Origin: Brachypodium distachyon
Taxonomy: Eukaryota > Streptophyta > Magnoliopsida > Poales > Poaceae
Direction: 5' to 3'
DNA length: 64,000 nt
NCBI RefSeq assembly: GCF_000005505.3
Contig: NC_016131.3
Location: 32,851,001-32,915,000, forward strand
Shown here: positions 11,915-23,522 of the stretch, piece after piece
How positions within the stretch are numbered: the stretch's first letter is position 1
How the letters are laid out: every line of letters begins with the position of its first letter
The notes under the pieces: generated by a model
Told to the model about the DNA's origin: nothing
Database searches by the model: none
Seen by the model: only the letters and a program-made list of their open reading frames with translations
Translations under genes and position numbers: made by a program

Positions 11915-12833
11915 TCTATACCAATATATTAAATTGGAGTTGGTGGTGATGCTACGGTCGCGGCGATACGTCATTTCACCGAAATTACGAATCTGCCACC
12001 GATGTCTCCATGTCTTTTAATCCCGGCTCCTGCAGTCCTCAAGCGCAGAAAAAACACGTACCGCCCAAAAAAAAACCAACAGAGCCCTCCTCGATCCTTC
12101 TCCTCTCCTACGAATCCCACCCCCACCCCCTGTCCAATCCGGATCTCGCCCACGCCCGCCGCCGCTCTTGTCGCCTCCACCAGCTCGTGCGCGTCGGCGG
12201 CGTCCGTGTGCGGAAGGTGGCTGCGGACCCGCGGCTCCGTCGCGCGCTCCGACCGCTGCCTCCACCGGCTCGTGCACGCCGGTGGCTTCCCGTGGGACTT
12301 GGACGGCGATGGGATGAGCCTAAGGCTGGGATGGCGGTGGCCTCACGCAAGACAGCAGGGACCGCGTCGGCGCGAACCATCGGTGGCCCTCCGGACGGAC
12401 AGTGGCGCGCGGCGATCAGTGGCCAGACACGATGTGTGGGCGGCGCACAGGCGTACCTGGCGGCAAGTGGGAGCAAACGGCGCGCGGGAGTGGACAGGCG
12501 GCGGGAATTTACAAGTGGGCGGCCGCGCATGACGGCGTGATGTTTGGTGGCGGGATGAATCGGGACGGGGAGAGGAGGAGTTTGCACTCAGGGTGGATGG
12601 AGAGGATAGTCAGAGAAAAAGCGAGAAATTGAGAGAACAGATTTGAGAAATAATGTACGGAGTAGGAGTAATAGGAGAACATGGCAAGGAGAAATATATA
12701 AATAAGACATCTGGAAAAAAAGACCAGAGTATAGCCCACGAAAATAAACATATCATAAACACATCAACATTTAATTTGACGTTTTGATACAATTTTCCGT
12801 TGTTCCGTAATAACGCACGGGTTTTTTTACTAG
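11915..12833 (+). mobile_element. Non-autonomous Helitron, 919 bp
   Basis: The 5' end reads A|TCTATACCAATATATTAAA at 11914/11915. The 3' end has CCGT...ACGG able to pair (about 12798-12820), a T-run, and ACTAG|T at 12829-12834. Insertion between A and T, a TC start, a hairpin and a CTAG end are the defining Helitron marks. The interior is a GC-rich block (12120-12540) with overlapping frames on both strands but no Rep/helicase, so the element could only move with help from another. The GC-rich core may be a captured gene fragment, but I do not recognise the gene. Confidence 0.7.
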
Positions 12834-13241
12834 TTTGTATTAAAACCACGAAAAAGTAGATATTTGCCGACCAAGAAGGCGCTTGTATACCCTCTGTATA
12901 AAAGATCGGGATGCACTCGATTCACATCGGAAAAAAGCAGCAAAAGTCCCCGTTGATGGATCCAATCTGCCTCTTGTAGCATTTAACCATCTCATAAAAT
13001 GTACAATCCGAACGTAGGGCTGTCACCCAACATTAGGGGCCGAGTTATATAGGTAAAATGTTCGTCTCGGACACTTGTTGGTGAGGTCTTATCCGGTCTA
13101 GAACACCTCTTTAATGTCAACTACAACCCTAACTCGATCACAAGATCGGCAGTAATCCATCGCCGACAACTCTTTACAAAAATATAAGGCTTACAAATCA
13201 AGGATCCGGAAGGGCAAGTTAAAAGTTAGCTAAAAAAAGTA

Positions 13242-13327
13242 CTCCTCCGTCTCATAATTCTTGTTGCTATTTTAGTACAATTTTTTTTACTAAAACAGCG
13301 ACAAGAATTATGGTAAGGAAAGAGTAG
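13242..13327. mobile_element. Stowaway MITE, 86 bp
   Basis: Flanked by TA on both sides (13240-13241 and 13328-13329). The ends CTCCTCCGTCTCATAATTCT and the inverted counterpart ending GAATTATGGTAAGG..GAGTAG make almost the whole element one hairpin, the form of the very short Thalos/Athos-like Stowaways of Triticeae. Confidence 0.75.
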
Positions 13328-14290
13328 TAGGCTAGCTGAAATTCTCATATTTGGGATTTGGCATTGTATATCTGAAAAAGATGGAGTACTATAGACGTTG
13401 ATACTTTATACTATTGAAGTATTTGATTAAGAGCAAAATCTATGCGTCTTATATTTTGGCAAGGAAAAAAGATAGTAGCGGTGAATTAATATTCCAAGCG
13501 GCAAAATCGATCGTCCTGATGGAGGCAATGTCTCAAACTATTGGTTAGCCAATCAAAAGAACAGTTCTTTTTCCTTCCGAGAGCATCCAATCAAAGAACA
13601 TTAATTGATCCTTATCTACCAATAATTCAACACCATCGATCCTCGTTTTGTCCTCGCTCACTTAGGTAACCTAACTCGAACCACCAATAACACCACTTTG
13701 ACAAGACATGTTTAGCTTCCAAAACATTACCTTCACGTTTGGGGTTTGACTCAATCTCCAAGTCACCTGTACTTCTGAACTCACACCTGTACAGACTAAC
13801 GGATGTATATTTTGCAAGAATTCTATATAAATTTCCGCTAAAATTTGCATAAGGAAGCAACCAGTTGGCGAATGTTCAACAGCATGATAAAAGAGTACCC
13901 GGGGTATTTTCATAGACTGTATTTTCAGAAGCAACAGCATGGATTATTATTGCCGGAGGACAGGATGTTTAGAGGGGGAATTGAGTTCTAAAACACACTT
14001 TGTTTTTCAGATTTGATAGGTCAACCAAACGAAATAAACAGGACCTGTGGAACCGCCATTGCTCACGTCAAGTTGTCTACTCTAACCAAGCAAAGTCAAA
14101 GCAACTCTTGTTGTGCTGTCATTTAGCAGCTGCACAATTTCAAGATTGGCCAGCGCAAGATCCAGATCTGACGTTTCAACACGCTTTGGCAGCAACCAGG
14201 AGAAAGAAGTCACAAATCTCTAAATAAGAATCAATCAATACAATATAGTATGGTATAACTGTATAAGCTCAACATGCAGTAAAACTGTGA
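13328..14290. other. Spacer, partly downstream region of FATB
   Basis: No coding region is recognised. The part nearest 14290-14707 is probably 3' UTR of the minus-strand FATB gene; the remainder shows nothing I can name. Confidence 0.35.
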
Positions 14291-14707
14291 AGAAAGTTTC
14301 CAGAAAAGCTGCTTTGTGCTTTCAAGGGCTCATAGTACATATAGACACAGCCCAAGACAGAACAAGTGTGAGAAGAAAATTCACTTCCCCTCACACAGCA
14401 GTAGCTACAATCTCAATAATTACAACAATCTTTCCTATAACTCAAGATCTTCACAAGGGGAGAGAAGGGAGAACCATAACATCAAAGCATGTGCAAGAGG
14501 TATCCTCTGCTTCATAGATCACTTCCTTTGTCCCCTTCTTATCCCCTCCACCTTCACACACACACTTGCTATGTAAATAATTCGGGTATCCCATTGGCAT
14601 GGCCTAATGGGATTATTAAGATATCATCCATGTACGTGCAATGTGTGCTTTCCAGAAGAGAACACAAGTAGCTGTATCTCAGATTTGCCACATTGTTCCT
14701 GCAAAAA

Positions 14708-17564
14708 TCACCATGACAGAGCCGTTGTTTCTTGGGAATTTGTTGCCTTTGGCCTCCACATGGTCCGGGCTTTCACCATAATAGGTCCTGATTCCAGGCT
14801 CAGCAAATGCTCACAGTGCAAAGTTGTTTCTCCAGACTCATTGGTGCAATCAGTGTACACGGTAGTGTGAGACTGCAGAACACTGTCTCGGCCGCACTCC
14901 CTTTTGTAATCTAGGACCATGCTCGCCAGTTCATGATTCTCCAGAATGGAGATTGGTGCACTCTGAGGGGAAAAGGAAATGAGGGTTAGGCTGCTGTGCT
15001 GCACACATGAAATACTTACTAAAACAATATTATATATATAGTAACTAAATGTCAGTTTTCACTTCTTTTCTGTTGTTTCAGGCCTGTTTCACAGTTTGGG
15101 GTTGCAGGATGATAACTCTTAGTTTTTGATATGGTCATCACATGACATATGATATACTATAAGCAGGCACATAAGCATTATCTTTACGCGTAAGTTCTCT
15201 ACTCTATAAAACCAAATGATTGATTCCAGTCAAGATCTTACATGAAAGCAACGCAAGTGAGCCACATGGTTAGGTACCTAGGTGACCAACCTAACATAGT
15301 TAAATCTATCAGGAAATACATTTCTTGTCCAACTTGTGCAACACAAATAACTTGTATCATATACTTTGAGAGGCAGGAGAGCAAGCAAATAATATTTGCT
15401 CATGTCAGGAATAGGTAGGTGGACACGCTAGTAGTAGTGTAGGCACATTAAAAGGAATATTCGGCCAGGAGTTATGTTATATTTTCCTACAAGTAGTTAG
15501 CCGCATGAGTTTGAGCCCCTCGAAGCACCTATAGTTCTGGACTTCTGGTGTTTGTTAACTTCTGGAAAATGTTGGTTCCTAAAGCTCTAGCAATTAATAA
15601 CAAAAGAAGTACAACAAGGTAGATGTATAGACCCAAAGATCAAAAGGTGAGTATGGCCACACAACTAGACACAATATGTGTAACGACACAGTTGTGAAGG
15701 AAATGCTATGTGAAAAATGCTTAGCGGCAGAAAGCATTAGGCAGCAACAGAAACAAGAGTAATAAATCAATGAAGCTTCTGAATGTTGCACACTAAACTA
15801 CAAATCAATAAGCAAATTTGTATGTCTCATAAATCAATAAAGATGCACAGTAAAGCCAAAATTTGTCTTTTACCTCAAGGATCCAGCCAATATATTTAAC
15901 ATTATTGACATGCTGATTGATATCAAGGTCAGCCCACCGAGGCTGCATTATGTTTGACAAAAATCATAACATGTAAGAAAATAGCCATGTGAATAATAGA
16001 CTAGAAATCTTGTATATGTATGCAAAACATACCGTCAGGCCTGTCCGGACATACTTGGCTGCAGTAGCACGTTCATTCTCTGGTAGTATTGGAAGTTTTC
16101 GGTTGTCTTCATCTTCAATAGCAGAATGCTCAAAAAAGTACGGCTCTATTTCAGCCCGCACTTCATCTGGAATTCTCGCAAGTTTTCTAGTAAGCTTGTT
16201 CATCATAACCCATTTACTGCAAATTTAACGAAAGTTAGAATGCATAGGCAGCTTCACGTTGCAGCAAGGAAACTGTGATTCCGCGAACAGGTTGAGGACA
16301 AAAAGAAAAATACCTTGTAGCCTTCAATACAGTATGGCCTGTCATAGAATCAAGTATATGCCAATCACGACGCATTCCATTTTTACCATGAGCACCAACC
16401 CAAGTATTCACCTCAACAGTGTCACCCCTGCAGAACAATGAGAAACTAATTCAGAAAACAGAAAAGAAAACCTTCTTTTGGCAGCATGCCACTTTCAGCA
16501 AACCAAATTAAACATTTGTAATCTGTCAGTAAATGCAACACATGGCATTAAGAGGTTCAAAGAAGGTCTCGTTGCATCAATTACTGAAAGTCTGGTGGCT
16601 GTACATGCAGTGACAGATGGCAATTGCTGACCTAATAAAAATTGACAGAAAGCAGACTACTATGGAGCATCTCTTTCACATTCATTTGCTAAATAACTCA
16701 AAAAGTCCCCTTAACTGAACCAACTGTTTCATGATTACTGCAAAGCATATGTACCTCCAAATTGCCAGCATGTATGAAAGAATAATCATAATGTCAAGAA
16801 AAAGCAACAACCTAGGCTCAAATAATACATGAGAATAAATGCTAATCTCTGAAATATACCAGCATGGATAACGCTCGACGATGGTCTGCATTTGGCTGAC
16901 AACCCAGAACAAGTTCCGTTTACTCATCTCTGGCGTTGAACCAAAACCATCTCCTAACAACCCAGCGCTCTTTACATGATTAAGTGCAGTTTCCTGTATA
17001 AAAACGAAAATATTTCAATGCCCAATACCCAACTAGAACAACTTATGCCTCAAAATCATGACAATTCACCTGCAAATGGTTCATGAGCGTCTCTATGGAT
17101 GCCGTCCTATCAGCTCCAATCTCGTAGGACCTAATGGAGAAGTTCTGCCTGAACATGAATCCGTCATGTATAATCCTGCCAAAACCAAACGTGTCGACAA
17201 GCATGTCGGGCCGCTTGGGTTTCCAGTCAAGTATTGTCCACTGCTTCTCGGCAGCCAAGAAGATGGTCGTGATGGCCGCAAGGAGCATGCTCCAGTCGGG
17301 GAGCTGGTTGTAGAATGTCCTCGGCGCCGCGGAGGACACAGTCTCGTGCTCACCATCCGCCAAGGCAGACTTGCTGCCGTTCACCTTGGGGACGGCGGCG
17401 TGGGAGCGCGTCTTGTTGGCCTTCACAGCAGAGGACGACGAGGCCGGCTTCGCGGCGATGCCACGGACGTCAAGGCTGTCCGGGCGCTCGCCGAGGGCGC
17501 TCGTGGGCGCGGCCGGCGACAAAGAGCCCGGAAAGAAGGCCGAGGCGGCGATGGACCCGGCCAT
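14708..17564 (-). CDS. FATB: Acyl-ACP thioesterase B (palmitoyl-ACP thioesterase), chloroplastic
   Basis: Hydrolyses saturated acyl-ACP (mainly 16:0) in the plastid stroma, releasing fatty acids for export. Exons: 17564-17070, 16993-16860, 16427-16314, 16216-16033, 15942-15874 and 14962-14708; all borders are GT-AG and the phases join to 1251 bp (416 residues plus stop). Residues 1-60 are a Ser/Ala-rich transit peptide starting MAGSIAASAFFPGS. Residues 91-105 form the hydrophobic N-terminal anchor typical of FATB and absent from FATA. Two hot-dog domains follow. The catalytic Asn318 and His320 lie in NQHVNNVKYIGW and the conserved Cys355 in RECGRDS. Length and motif set are complete. The start is the only ATG giving the known N-terminus, although the frame is open seven codons upstream. 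The leader carries an intron (see 17565-18390). The gene looks functional. Confidence 0.92.
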
Positions 17565-18390
17565 AGGGTACCGGGTACAGATCAAAATTTCCGCGCCAAA
17601 TCAATTGGCGCGCGAATCCGGAATCGCAACCTGAATTTCGCACAGGAATAAGAAAAAACATTAGCACCAAAGGAAAGACAGAAACAGTATAGAATTAAAA
17701 AGATCGAATCATCTATTGATTATCCAATTTAATCAATCAAAACAAAAGCAAGACTCGCTGGTCGTCGCTGCCACACAATACAGAGCCTAGGGAAGAGAAC
17801 CCGAAGGTGAAGGAGAACCGCTCAAATAAGGCCAACCTGAGAGAGGGAGAAGAAGCAAGAAGAACACACGAGAGCTAGAGGAAAGAACACACTGGGCGAA
17901 GAAAAGAAGCGCCAGAGAGGAACACCCAAACCACCCACTGCGAGCTTTCCTAAACTCGAGATCCGGCGAGGATAAAGATCCTAAATTCCCGCGATTCCCC
18001 CGCTGGCGCGGCCCAACACTTCCAGCCAACCAAACAACCACGAAGCTCCCAGAAATAGCACGCCGGACCGACAGTCTCGCCACGACGCCACATGCATGCT
18101 CCCGCTCCCCGACACACCCGACCAAGGATCATCCCCCCCCCCCCCCCCCCCCCAATAAACCACACAGAAGGACAGAATGCGGCCGAGGCGAAGGCGCGAA
18201 GCAAACAAACCTTCCGGGAAGGCGGCGGCGAGCGCCTGCCGATGGCGTGGAGGGGAGAGGAGACGAAGGGGGCCGTGGTCTGTCTGTGTGTTTTGGCAAT
18301 TTGGCGGCTTCGGTTGTGGTGGGGGCGGGCGACCTCTCTTTCTCCGCTGTCACGGGGCGATGGCCACCGCCGCGGATTTTAAAAGGGAAC
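17565..18390 (-). promoter_or_regulatory. FATB: FATB leader: promoter, 5' UTR exon and leader intron
   Basis: On the minus strand a TATA-like TTTTAAAATCC lies at about 18384-18374, implying a start near 18350. A first non-coding exon would end at 18211 (GGAAG|GTTTG) and the leader intron would end with AATTCAG| near 17636, leaving about 70 bases of leader before the ATG at 17564. Plant FATB genes commonly carry such a leader intron. Borders are inferred from splice consensus only. Confidence 0.55.
18133..18153. repeat. Run of 21 C (G on the FATB strand)
   Basis: An uninterrupted C homopolymer within the FATB leader intron, 58 bases downstream of the 5' splice site on the transcribed RNA (where it is poly-G). 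Confidence 0.8.
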
Positions 18391-19025
18391 TCACAGCTTC
18401 CAGGGGGGTGCCCGTGCCAAATGACCCTTCTGCCCCTGCCTTCCCTGGGAACCTGGAAGACGGACGGACGGATAGGATGGAGAGAGAGAAGAGAAGAAAG
18501 AAGGCAGGAGATGTTGACGTGGTACCGAGATGAGTTAACGGACCGATGAGTTCACGCCCGTTCTGTAGCTAGTGCGGTGCGGGCACGGAAAAGAAACGTG
18601 GGAAAATAGGCACGAGTGATCCTCGCACGTGGCGCCACCAGAGCCATCTGCTTTATTATCATGGTTGAAACTTAGGTCAACTTCAGCGTGGCCACGTTTG
18701 GGCCGGAGCGGCCCGTTTGAGCGGAAGCTGACAAACACGTGCCTGGCGGGGCCACGCATTTCCGTCCCGGTCCGCTTTTCGGTCCATGGGGACGTATTTT
18801 GGCCGAAAAGCTGGACCAGATTTGTGTCTCCACGGATGAGAAACGGAACGCCGCACGGTCTGGTTGATCCGCATAGTCAACCCATTTCGTCTCCCCCAGC
18901 CCCACCCATTAGCCACACACCGCGATCTTTTATTAAATGGGAACCCCCATCGTCGCAATTTCACCATCCCCACCCACTCGCCCCCCACTCTCCACAGCCC
19001 AAACCCCCAAAACCCTAGAGCTTCC

Positions 19026-19810
19026 ATGGCCCCCAAGCGCTACTGGCCGCCGGCGAGGAACGACCACGAGGCCAGCTCTTTGTCAGGAACTTGCCTCGGC
19101 CAGGGTCGAGGACCGGATAAACGTCTCCGTCGCCATGGCATGAGAGTTTTGGGAGCTAGCGTGGCGTCCCCGTGCCATGGTCAGATATGCGTTTGCCGCA
19201 CGGCTGGCACGTCAACCAGCTAGGGTTCCGGTGCCGGCCTCCGGCAGGGCGTGCCGCGATGAGATCCGACGCCGTCGGGCCACACTACCGGCCCACGTGC
19301 GGCGCCACCCTGCCTTCGCCCCGGACTCTCCGAACTGGGACCTCTGGTTCCAGATGGAGCATGACGTCCGGCGCGCGGAATTACTTCTTCGCGGCGGTGG
19401 TGACGGAGGAAGAGGAGGATGAGGAGGAGGCTCTGGCGCTGCTAGAGCCAAAGGAGGAAGCGGCAGACGACGGCGACGAGGAGGCACAGTTCCTCGCCAC
19501 CTTGGAGGCGTCGAAGGAGGAGGTGATGCCCGAGCCGCTCACAACCGACGAGGAAGCCTAGTTGTTGCGGGCCGCGCAGGAGACCTTCGAGCTCAGGATG
19601 TGGCCAGACATCGCCACCGCCCTCTATGTCTCGGTGCGCGAGGCCGGCGTAGATGCGTCGCTGCCACCACCGCCGGCGCCCTTGTTGGAGGTCAAGGAGG
19701 AGCCGGTGGAGCCGTGGTCGCCATGGCCAGGCCAGCGAGCCTCGCCGCCGCTCGAGTGTTGGAGCTCGCCGCCTCCGGGGATCATCTGCTTGGATTCGGA
19801 TCCTAAGTAG
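19026..19810 (+). pseudogene. Degenerate grass hypothetical gene (acidic, proline-rich C-terminus)
   Basis: A likely start ATG at 19026 (context CCATGG) opens MAPKRYWPPARNDHE. Similar protein sequence then continues in a second frame (about 19177-19375, containing PAFAPDSPNWDLWFQ) and a third (about 19380-19560, with EEEEDEEEALALLE). After a single in-frame TAG at 19559-19561 it runs on to 19808 (FELRMWPDIATALYV, VKEEPVEPW, final GIICLDSD). This needs at least two frameshifts and one nonsense change. I recall related uncharacterised multi-copy proteins in wheat-group grasses, but no function or domain is known to me. It lies head-to-head with FATB, about 640 bases from the presumed FATB TATA box. 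Confidence 0.5.
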
Positions 19811-20194
19811 ATGACTGTTAGTTTTTATTATTATATTTAGTACTTTTAATACAACTAGTAGTAGTTTCATCTATATAGGTAAGCAGTTTCAACTACTATC
19901 AATGGAATGGCTATCGTTTGTATGCAGTCTTTTTTCTAATGTGGATCTTTTATATGAAATGGGTCACTCCGCTAGGCGCACTGGTTGACACAAACGGACC
20001 GAGTCTGGACTGGGGCTTTTTTTTGTCCAGCCCGCAATCCAAACGGACCAAAACGACCACAAAATGCGGTCCATTTGGATTGCCCCGCTGGAGTTGCCTT
20101 TATACTATACGTCTATAGGCGGGTTAAGGAGTTTGAGTACTATATAAACAGAGAAAAACATAAATAGAGACAATACAGTGAGCTGAGTCTAAAT

Positions 20195-20255
20195 CAGGTG
20201 TCAATCCACCCAGGTTCAAGTCCTTGGTTGCTCACATCTTTCAGGATTTAATCGA
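20195..20255 (+). repeat. Au-SINE-like fragment
   Basis: The B-box-like GGTTCAAGTCC followed by GCTCACATC and TTTCAGGATTTAAT resembles the internal part of the tRNA-derived Au SINE of Triticeae. It is too short to define ends. Confidence 0.35.
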
Positions 20256-20329
20256 TGTTGTTCTTAGTCGCATGTTGTGAGCGTTGTATTGTTTTTCAAC
20301 AAAATAAATACATGTGTAATGTGTCGAGA

Positions 20330-20578
20330 GGCACTTTGATCCCTAGGATTTCTAAAACACATAGATTTTATAAGATTGAATTCACTAAAAGTTTGCTTCA
20401 TTCCACAATTGGAAAAAAAATAAAATTCAAGAGTTTTAGTGGATGAATTTTTTTACCTTGAAATGAAATGCACTACTGCTATGGAATTGTTAGAAAAAAG
20501 TTCTATTGGATTCAATAATACGAAGATTCTAACCCTTTAAAATTCTGATGAAAATCTTTTGAATCAAATGGGTCCTAA
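20330..20578. repeat. Possible MITE with imperfect inverted ends
   Basis: The left end (ACTTTGATCCCTAGGATTTC) and the inverted right end (GGACCCATTTGATTCAAAAG) share the TTTGAT..GATTT pattern seen in AT-rich grass MITEs. No clear target duplication is visible, so the class is unknown. Confidence 0.35.
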
Positions 20579-21122
20579 ATTTATGAAAAGCTCCTAGCGT
20601 AAGAGGGACACATTCGGCAGCGACAACCTGGGCAACCTGCATGATTCCTAAGAGCCATGTCTTGTTCACGTGTAAGACTTGCTTCCTTACTATTTTCACG
20701 TTTGTTTTTGCGTACTAGGAGGCAAACTTTTTTATTGCTTGGCTCATCATCTAAAATAGAATGTAGACAAAGGGATGGCTGGTGTGTCGGGTTAGCCAAA
20801 TTGTAGCATGTGTCCTCAAGCAAGTGCAATGTCCGGCACTACAAGTTGGCCAATTACACTCCCCAATCCCCATTGGTGTTTTCATGATGTCTTTACCGTG
20901 CCTTGGCTCATTTGTGAGTTATTTAGGCAATGATGTGGACTAGGCAATAATGCATCTCACTGCAAAACTAATCTATATATACGGTTTGAGGTTGTCAATA
21001 ATATGGCCAAAACATCAACTTACAAGCTAAGTGGATGGAGTGATCATTAATGGTAAAACAACATCTACGTCGTCGTTGTTCCAAAACAACTTCCCCAGAA
21101 ATCATGCACCAGCTAACTTGTA

Positions 21123-21202
21123 CTTCTTCCGTTCCATATTAATTGATTAAAAAGCAGTTAGATACATGTAAGAAAAATTCACTTGATACGAAAGGGAGGA
21201 AG
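21123..21202. mobile_element. Stowaway MITE, 80 bp
   Basis: TA on each side (21121-21122, 21203-21204). Ends CTTCTTCCGTTCCATATTAA and the inverted CTTCCTCCCTTTCGTATCAA match the CTCCCTCCGTTCC consensus of Stowaway elements with a few changes. Confidence 0.7.
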
Positions 21203-22544
21203 TATCAAGAAAAGCAGAGCGCGCAAGGCCTCGTCAGACAGGCACAATGACAATATGTTCCGATCATGTGAAACTGTTTCCTGTAAATGAAAATGAAATC
21301 ACGTGTGCCGTTGGAACAGTGTTCTACGGAATCTCCTCCGTCCCCAACCTGTCCTTGCGGGGATGTTTGGTTAGCAGCCTTGCGGGGTCACCTTATCTTG
21401 AAAGGACCCGCCGGTGGATGATCACAAAATTCGTACATGCGGCGACGAGGCAATACGTGGACAACGGATTAACGGAAGAAGTCCAGCCCAGGCGGCCATC
21501 TGTTAATCTGCACTGTTCCTGCACCGATTTAAAGCTTCAAGGCGCGATAGTACCAAGAGGTTGGGGGGTGGTTAGTTGCTTACCCGGCCGGTGGCCGGCG
21601 AATGGAACGCTTGAGCGGAAGCCTGGAGAAAAGCCTAGTGGTGGTGATTATTGGTCTGATCTGGACGGGCGGGAACTTAATTCATGTGGTTGGACCTCTC
21701 TTTCTTTCTTCCCCGCTGCACTCACTCCCTTGTCCCAGTGGGTTTCACGATGGTTCCATCTGAATCTAGCAAGGGTTCAGTAGGTCGTCCTACTCATAAC
21801 ACGTATGCTTTGCTAATTTAGGTTTTGCTTCAGGCCGGCTTACGTTCAGAACGTGAAACTTCGTAGGCAAGTTTCGGTTTGTTCGGACTTTGGACTCGAA
21901 CTGACAGTGATGTGTTTCACAAATTGTGCAGTACAGGCTTTGCTGCAATACGAGCTAGTACAGCAGTTTCCTTAGTGAGATTTGCAAATAGCATCGAGAT
22001 CATCTCATTCGGACCTTTAGGATCGATGCATGCATGCCTCTGTGTTAAGATCGGAAACGCTGGCTGATCCTAACACCGCGTCATCAGAATTAAGACCTGG
22101 TGATCACGAAATAAGCACCGTAATGGAGTCGTCAGTAACCAGCTGAAACGTACTACGTCATGACAATCGCCGATCGTATCTTCCCCTAATTTTAGCAACC
22201 TGATGATGCTGTGCACAGGCCACGGCTGCCTATGGCCTATGGTTCAGGTCCAGCGAGGAGCAATTACGATGAAAAGCACCCGTACCGGCGCACAATCAAG
22301 TCGCGCTTTTTCAGCGGTTCGGCGTTTCGCTAATTTGCCGGCTCTGTTGCAGCTACAGTTCACTGCTGTCTCTCTGGACCTCACAAATCAATGATCATGA
22401 CTGTCAAACTGTCCCGTTGGCCTGGTGTGCTAACTCACCGTGTTACGCAGCTATGGATTCAAAAGCCCGCTCCTCCGATTCGCATATTCTAGCTCTGGCA
22501 TTGGGTGCTTATATTTACTTGATTTTATTTTAAAATGTAGCCAA
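21203..22544. other. Spacer without recognised genes
   Basis: The longest frame (21247-21783, plus) has no domain, no plausible codon pattern and no splice context. I see nothing else that can be supported. Confidence 0.4.
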
Positions 22545-22700
22545 CTCTATTGTTTAAGTGGTAAGTTTACATAGCCGATAACTAGAGGTGCATGTGATAA
22601 TTTTGTCGACGTTAAGATCTGCAGATTCAATCTCTCGAAGGTGCTCATATGGGTATGCGCAAAAGCAGAGCTAGGAGGAAAAAAATGAAAGACCAAAACA
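22545..22700 (+). repeat. Au-SINE-like remnant
   Basis: An A-box-like TTAAGTGGTAAG is followed by GTCGACGTTAAGATCTGC and then TCTCTCGAAGGTGCTCATA, which resembles the 3' part of Au SINE. The copy is divergent and its ends are not clear. Confidence 0.4.
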
Positions 22701-22780
22701 AAAAAAAGACTGCTATTAAGAACCAGAACAATAAATACACATAGTTCTTACTCGTATAAGAAAGCACGGACCTAAATATA

Positions 22781-23030
22781 CTCTCTCCCCAAATAAGTGT
22801 ACTTATAGGTTTTGTCATGAGTCAATTTTTTTATTTGACCAACTTTGTTGAAAAAATAGCAACATATATAATCAAATCGGTATATTATGAAACTACATTT
22901 CAAAACGGATCCAACGATACTAATTTAGTATCATAAAAATCTTGTTACGTTTTTCAATAAAATAGGTCAAATTTTAATATTTTTTACTTGAGACAAACTC
23001 GAAGCGCACTTCGTTGTGAACGGACAAAAA
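22781..23030. mobile_element. Stowaway MITE, about 250 bp
   Basis: Flanked by TA (22779-22780 and 23031-23032). It starts CTCTCTCCCCAAATAAGTGT and ends with a diverged inverted copy (GAAGCGCACTTCGTTGTGAA). The interior TTTGACCAACTTTGTTGAAA is typical of this large Triticeae Stowaway family. Confidence 0.7.
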
Positions 23031-23240
23031 TAATTCTTAAATCACAGAATTCAGTTCAAGATTTGAATGGTGGAAAGTAAATGATGGCAAAATCGAGGAT
23101 GGGGTTTGCACCGAGGTAGAGTCAAGTCAAGGACGGCCAAATAGACATTTTCCTAACTTCTACCCTTCGTGGCATTTTTAATAGATATATTGTCCTGATT
23201 CTCGAAAATGAAGTTGATAGGTAGATGCAGCATGTGCTAA

Positions 23241-23522
23241 GACTGGTCATAGTGGGAAGTAACTAAGAGTAGTAACATGCATATGTTACTAGTCTAAGTT
23301 CATGTTACTACTATCTTCATATTGGGTAGTAACTTATGTGTGGTGTCATGCATTGTGTCATTAATTATGTTGTAGAATCATCTTGTCTTGATTTGTGTGA
23401 TGTTATGGTAACATATCTAATTACCACCTCCCTCTCTTTATTCATTTATTGCCATGCCATGTCACCAAAATGCCTAGTTGTCATCTATGTTATTATTCAA
23501 GTTACTTGCACTATGACTAGTC
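23241..23522. mobile_element. Tourist-type MITE, 282 bp
   Basis: Inverted ends GACTGGTCATAGTGGGAAGT and (inverted) GACTAGTCATAGTGCAAGTA are flanked by a perfect TAA duplication (23238-23240 and 23523-23525), the PIF/Harbinger target. The interior matches a very common Triticeae family (GTTACTAGTCTAAG, ATCTTGTCTTG). Confidence 0.75.

Noticed and set aside
12002..12587. Three overlapping GC-rich reading frames of about 160-176 codons inside the Helitron
   Set aside because: Open in several phases on both strands because of GC bias; no domain or splice context. Kept only as possible captured DNA.
20195..20255. A tRNA gene suggested by GGTTCAAGTCC
   Set aside because: No cloverleaf can be drawn around it; the context fits a SINE fragment.
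21247..21783. 178-codon open frame on the plus strand
   Set aside because: No recognisable domain, no codon signal and no promoter or splice support.
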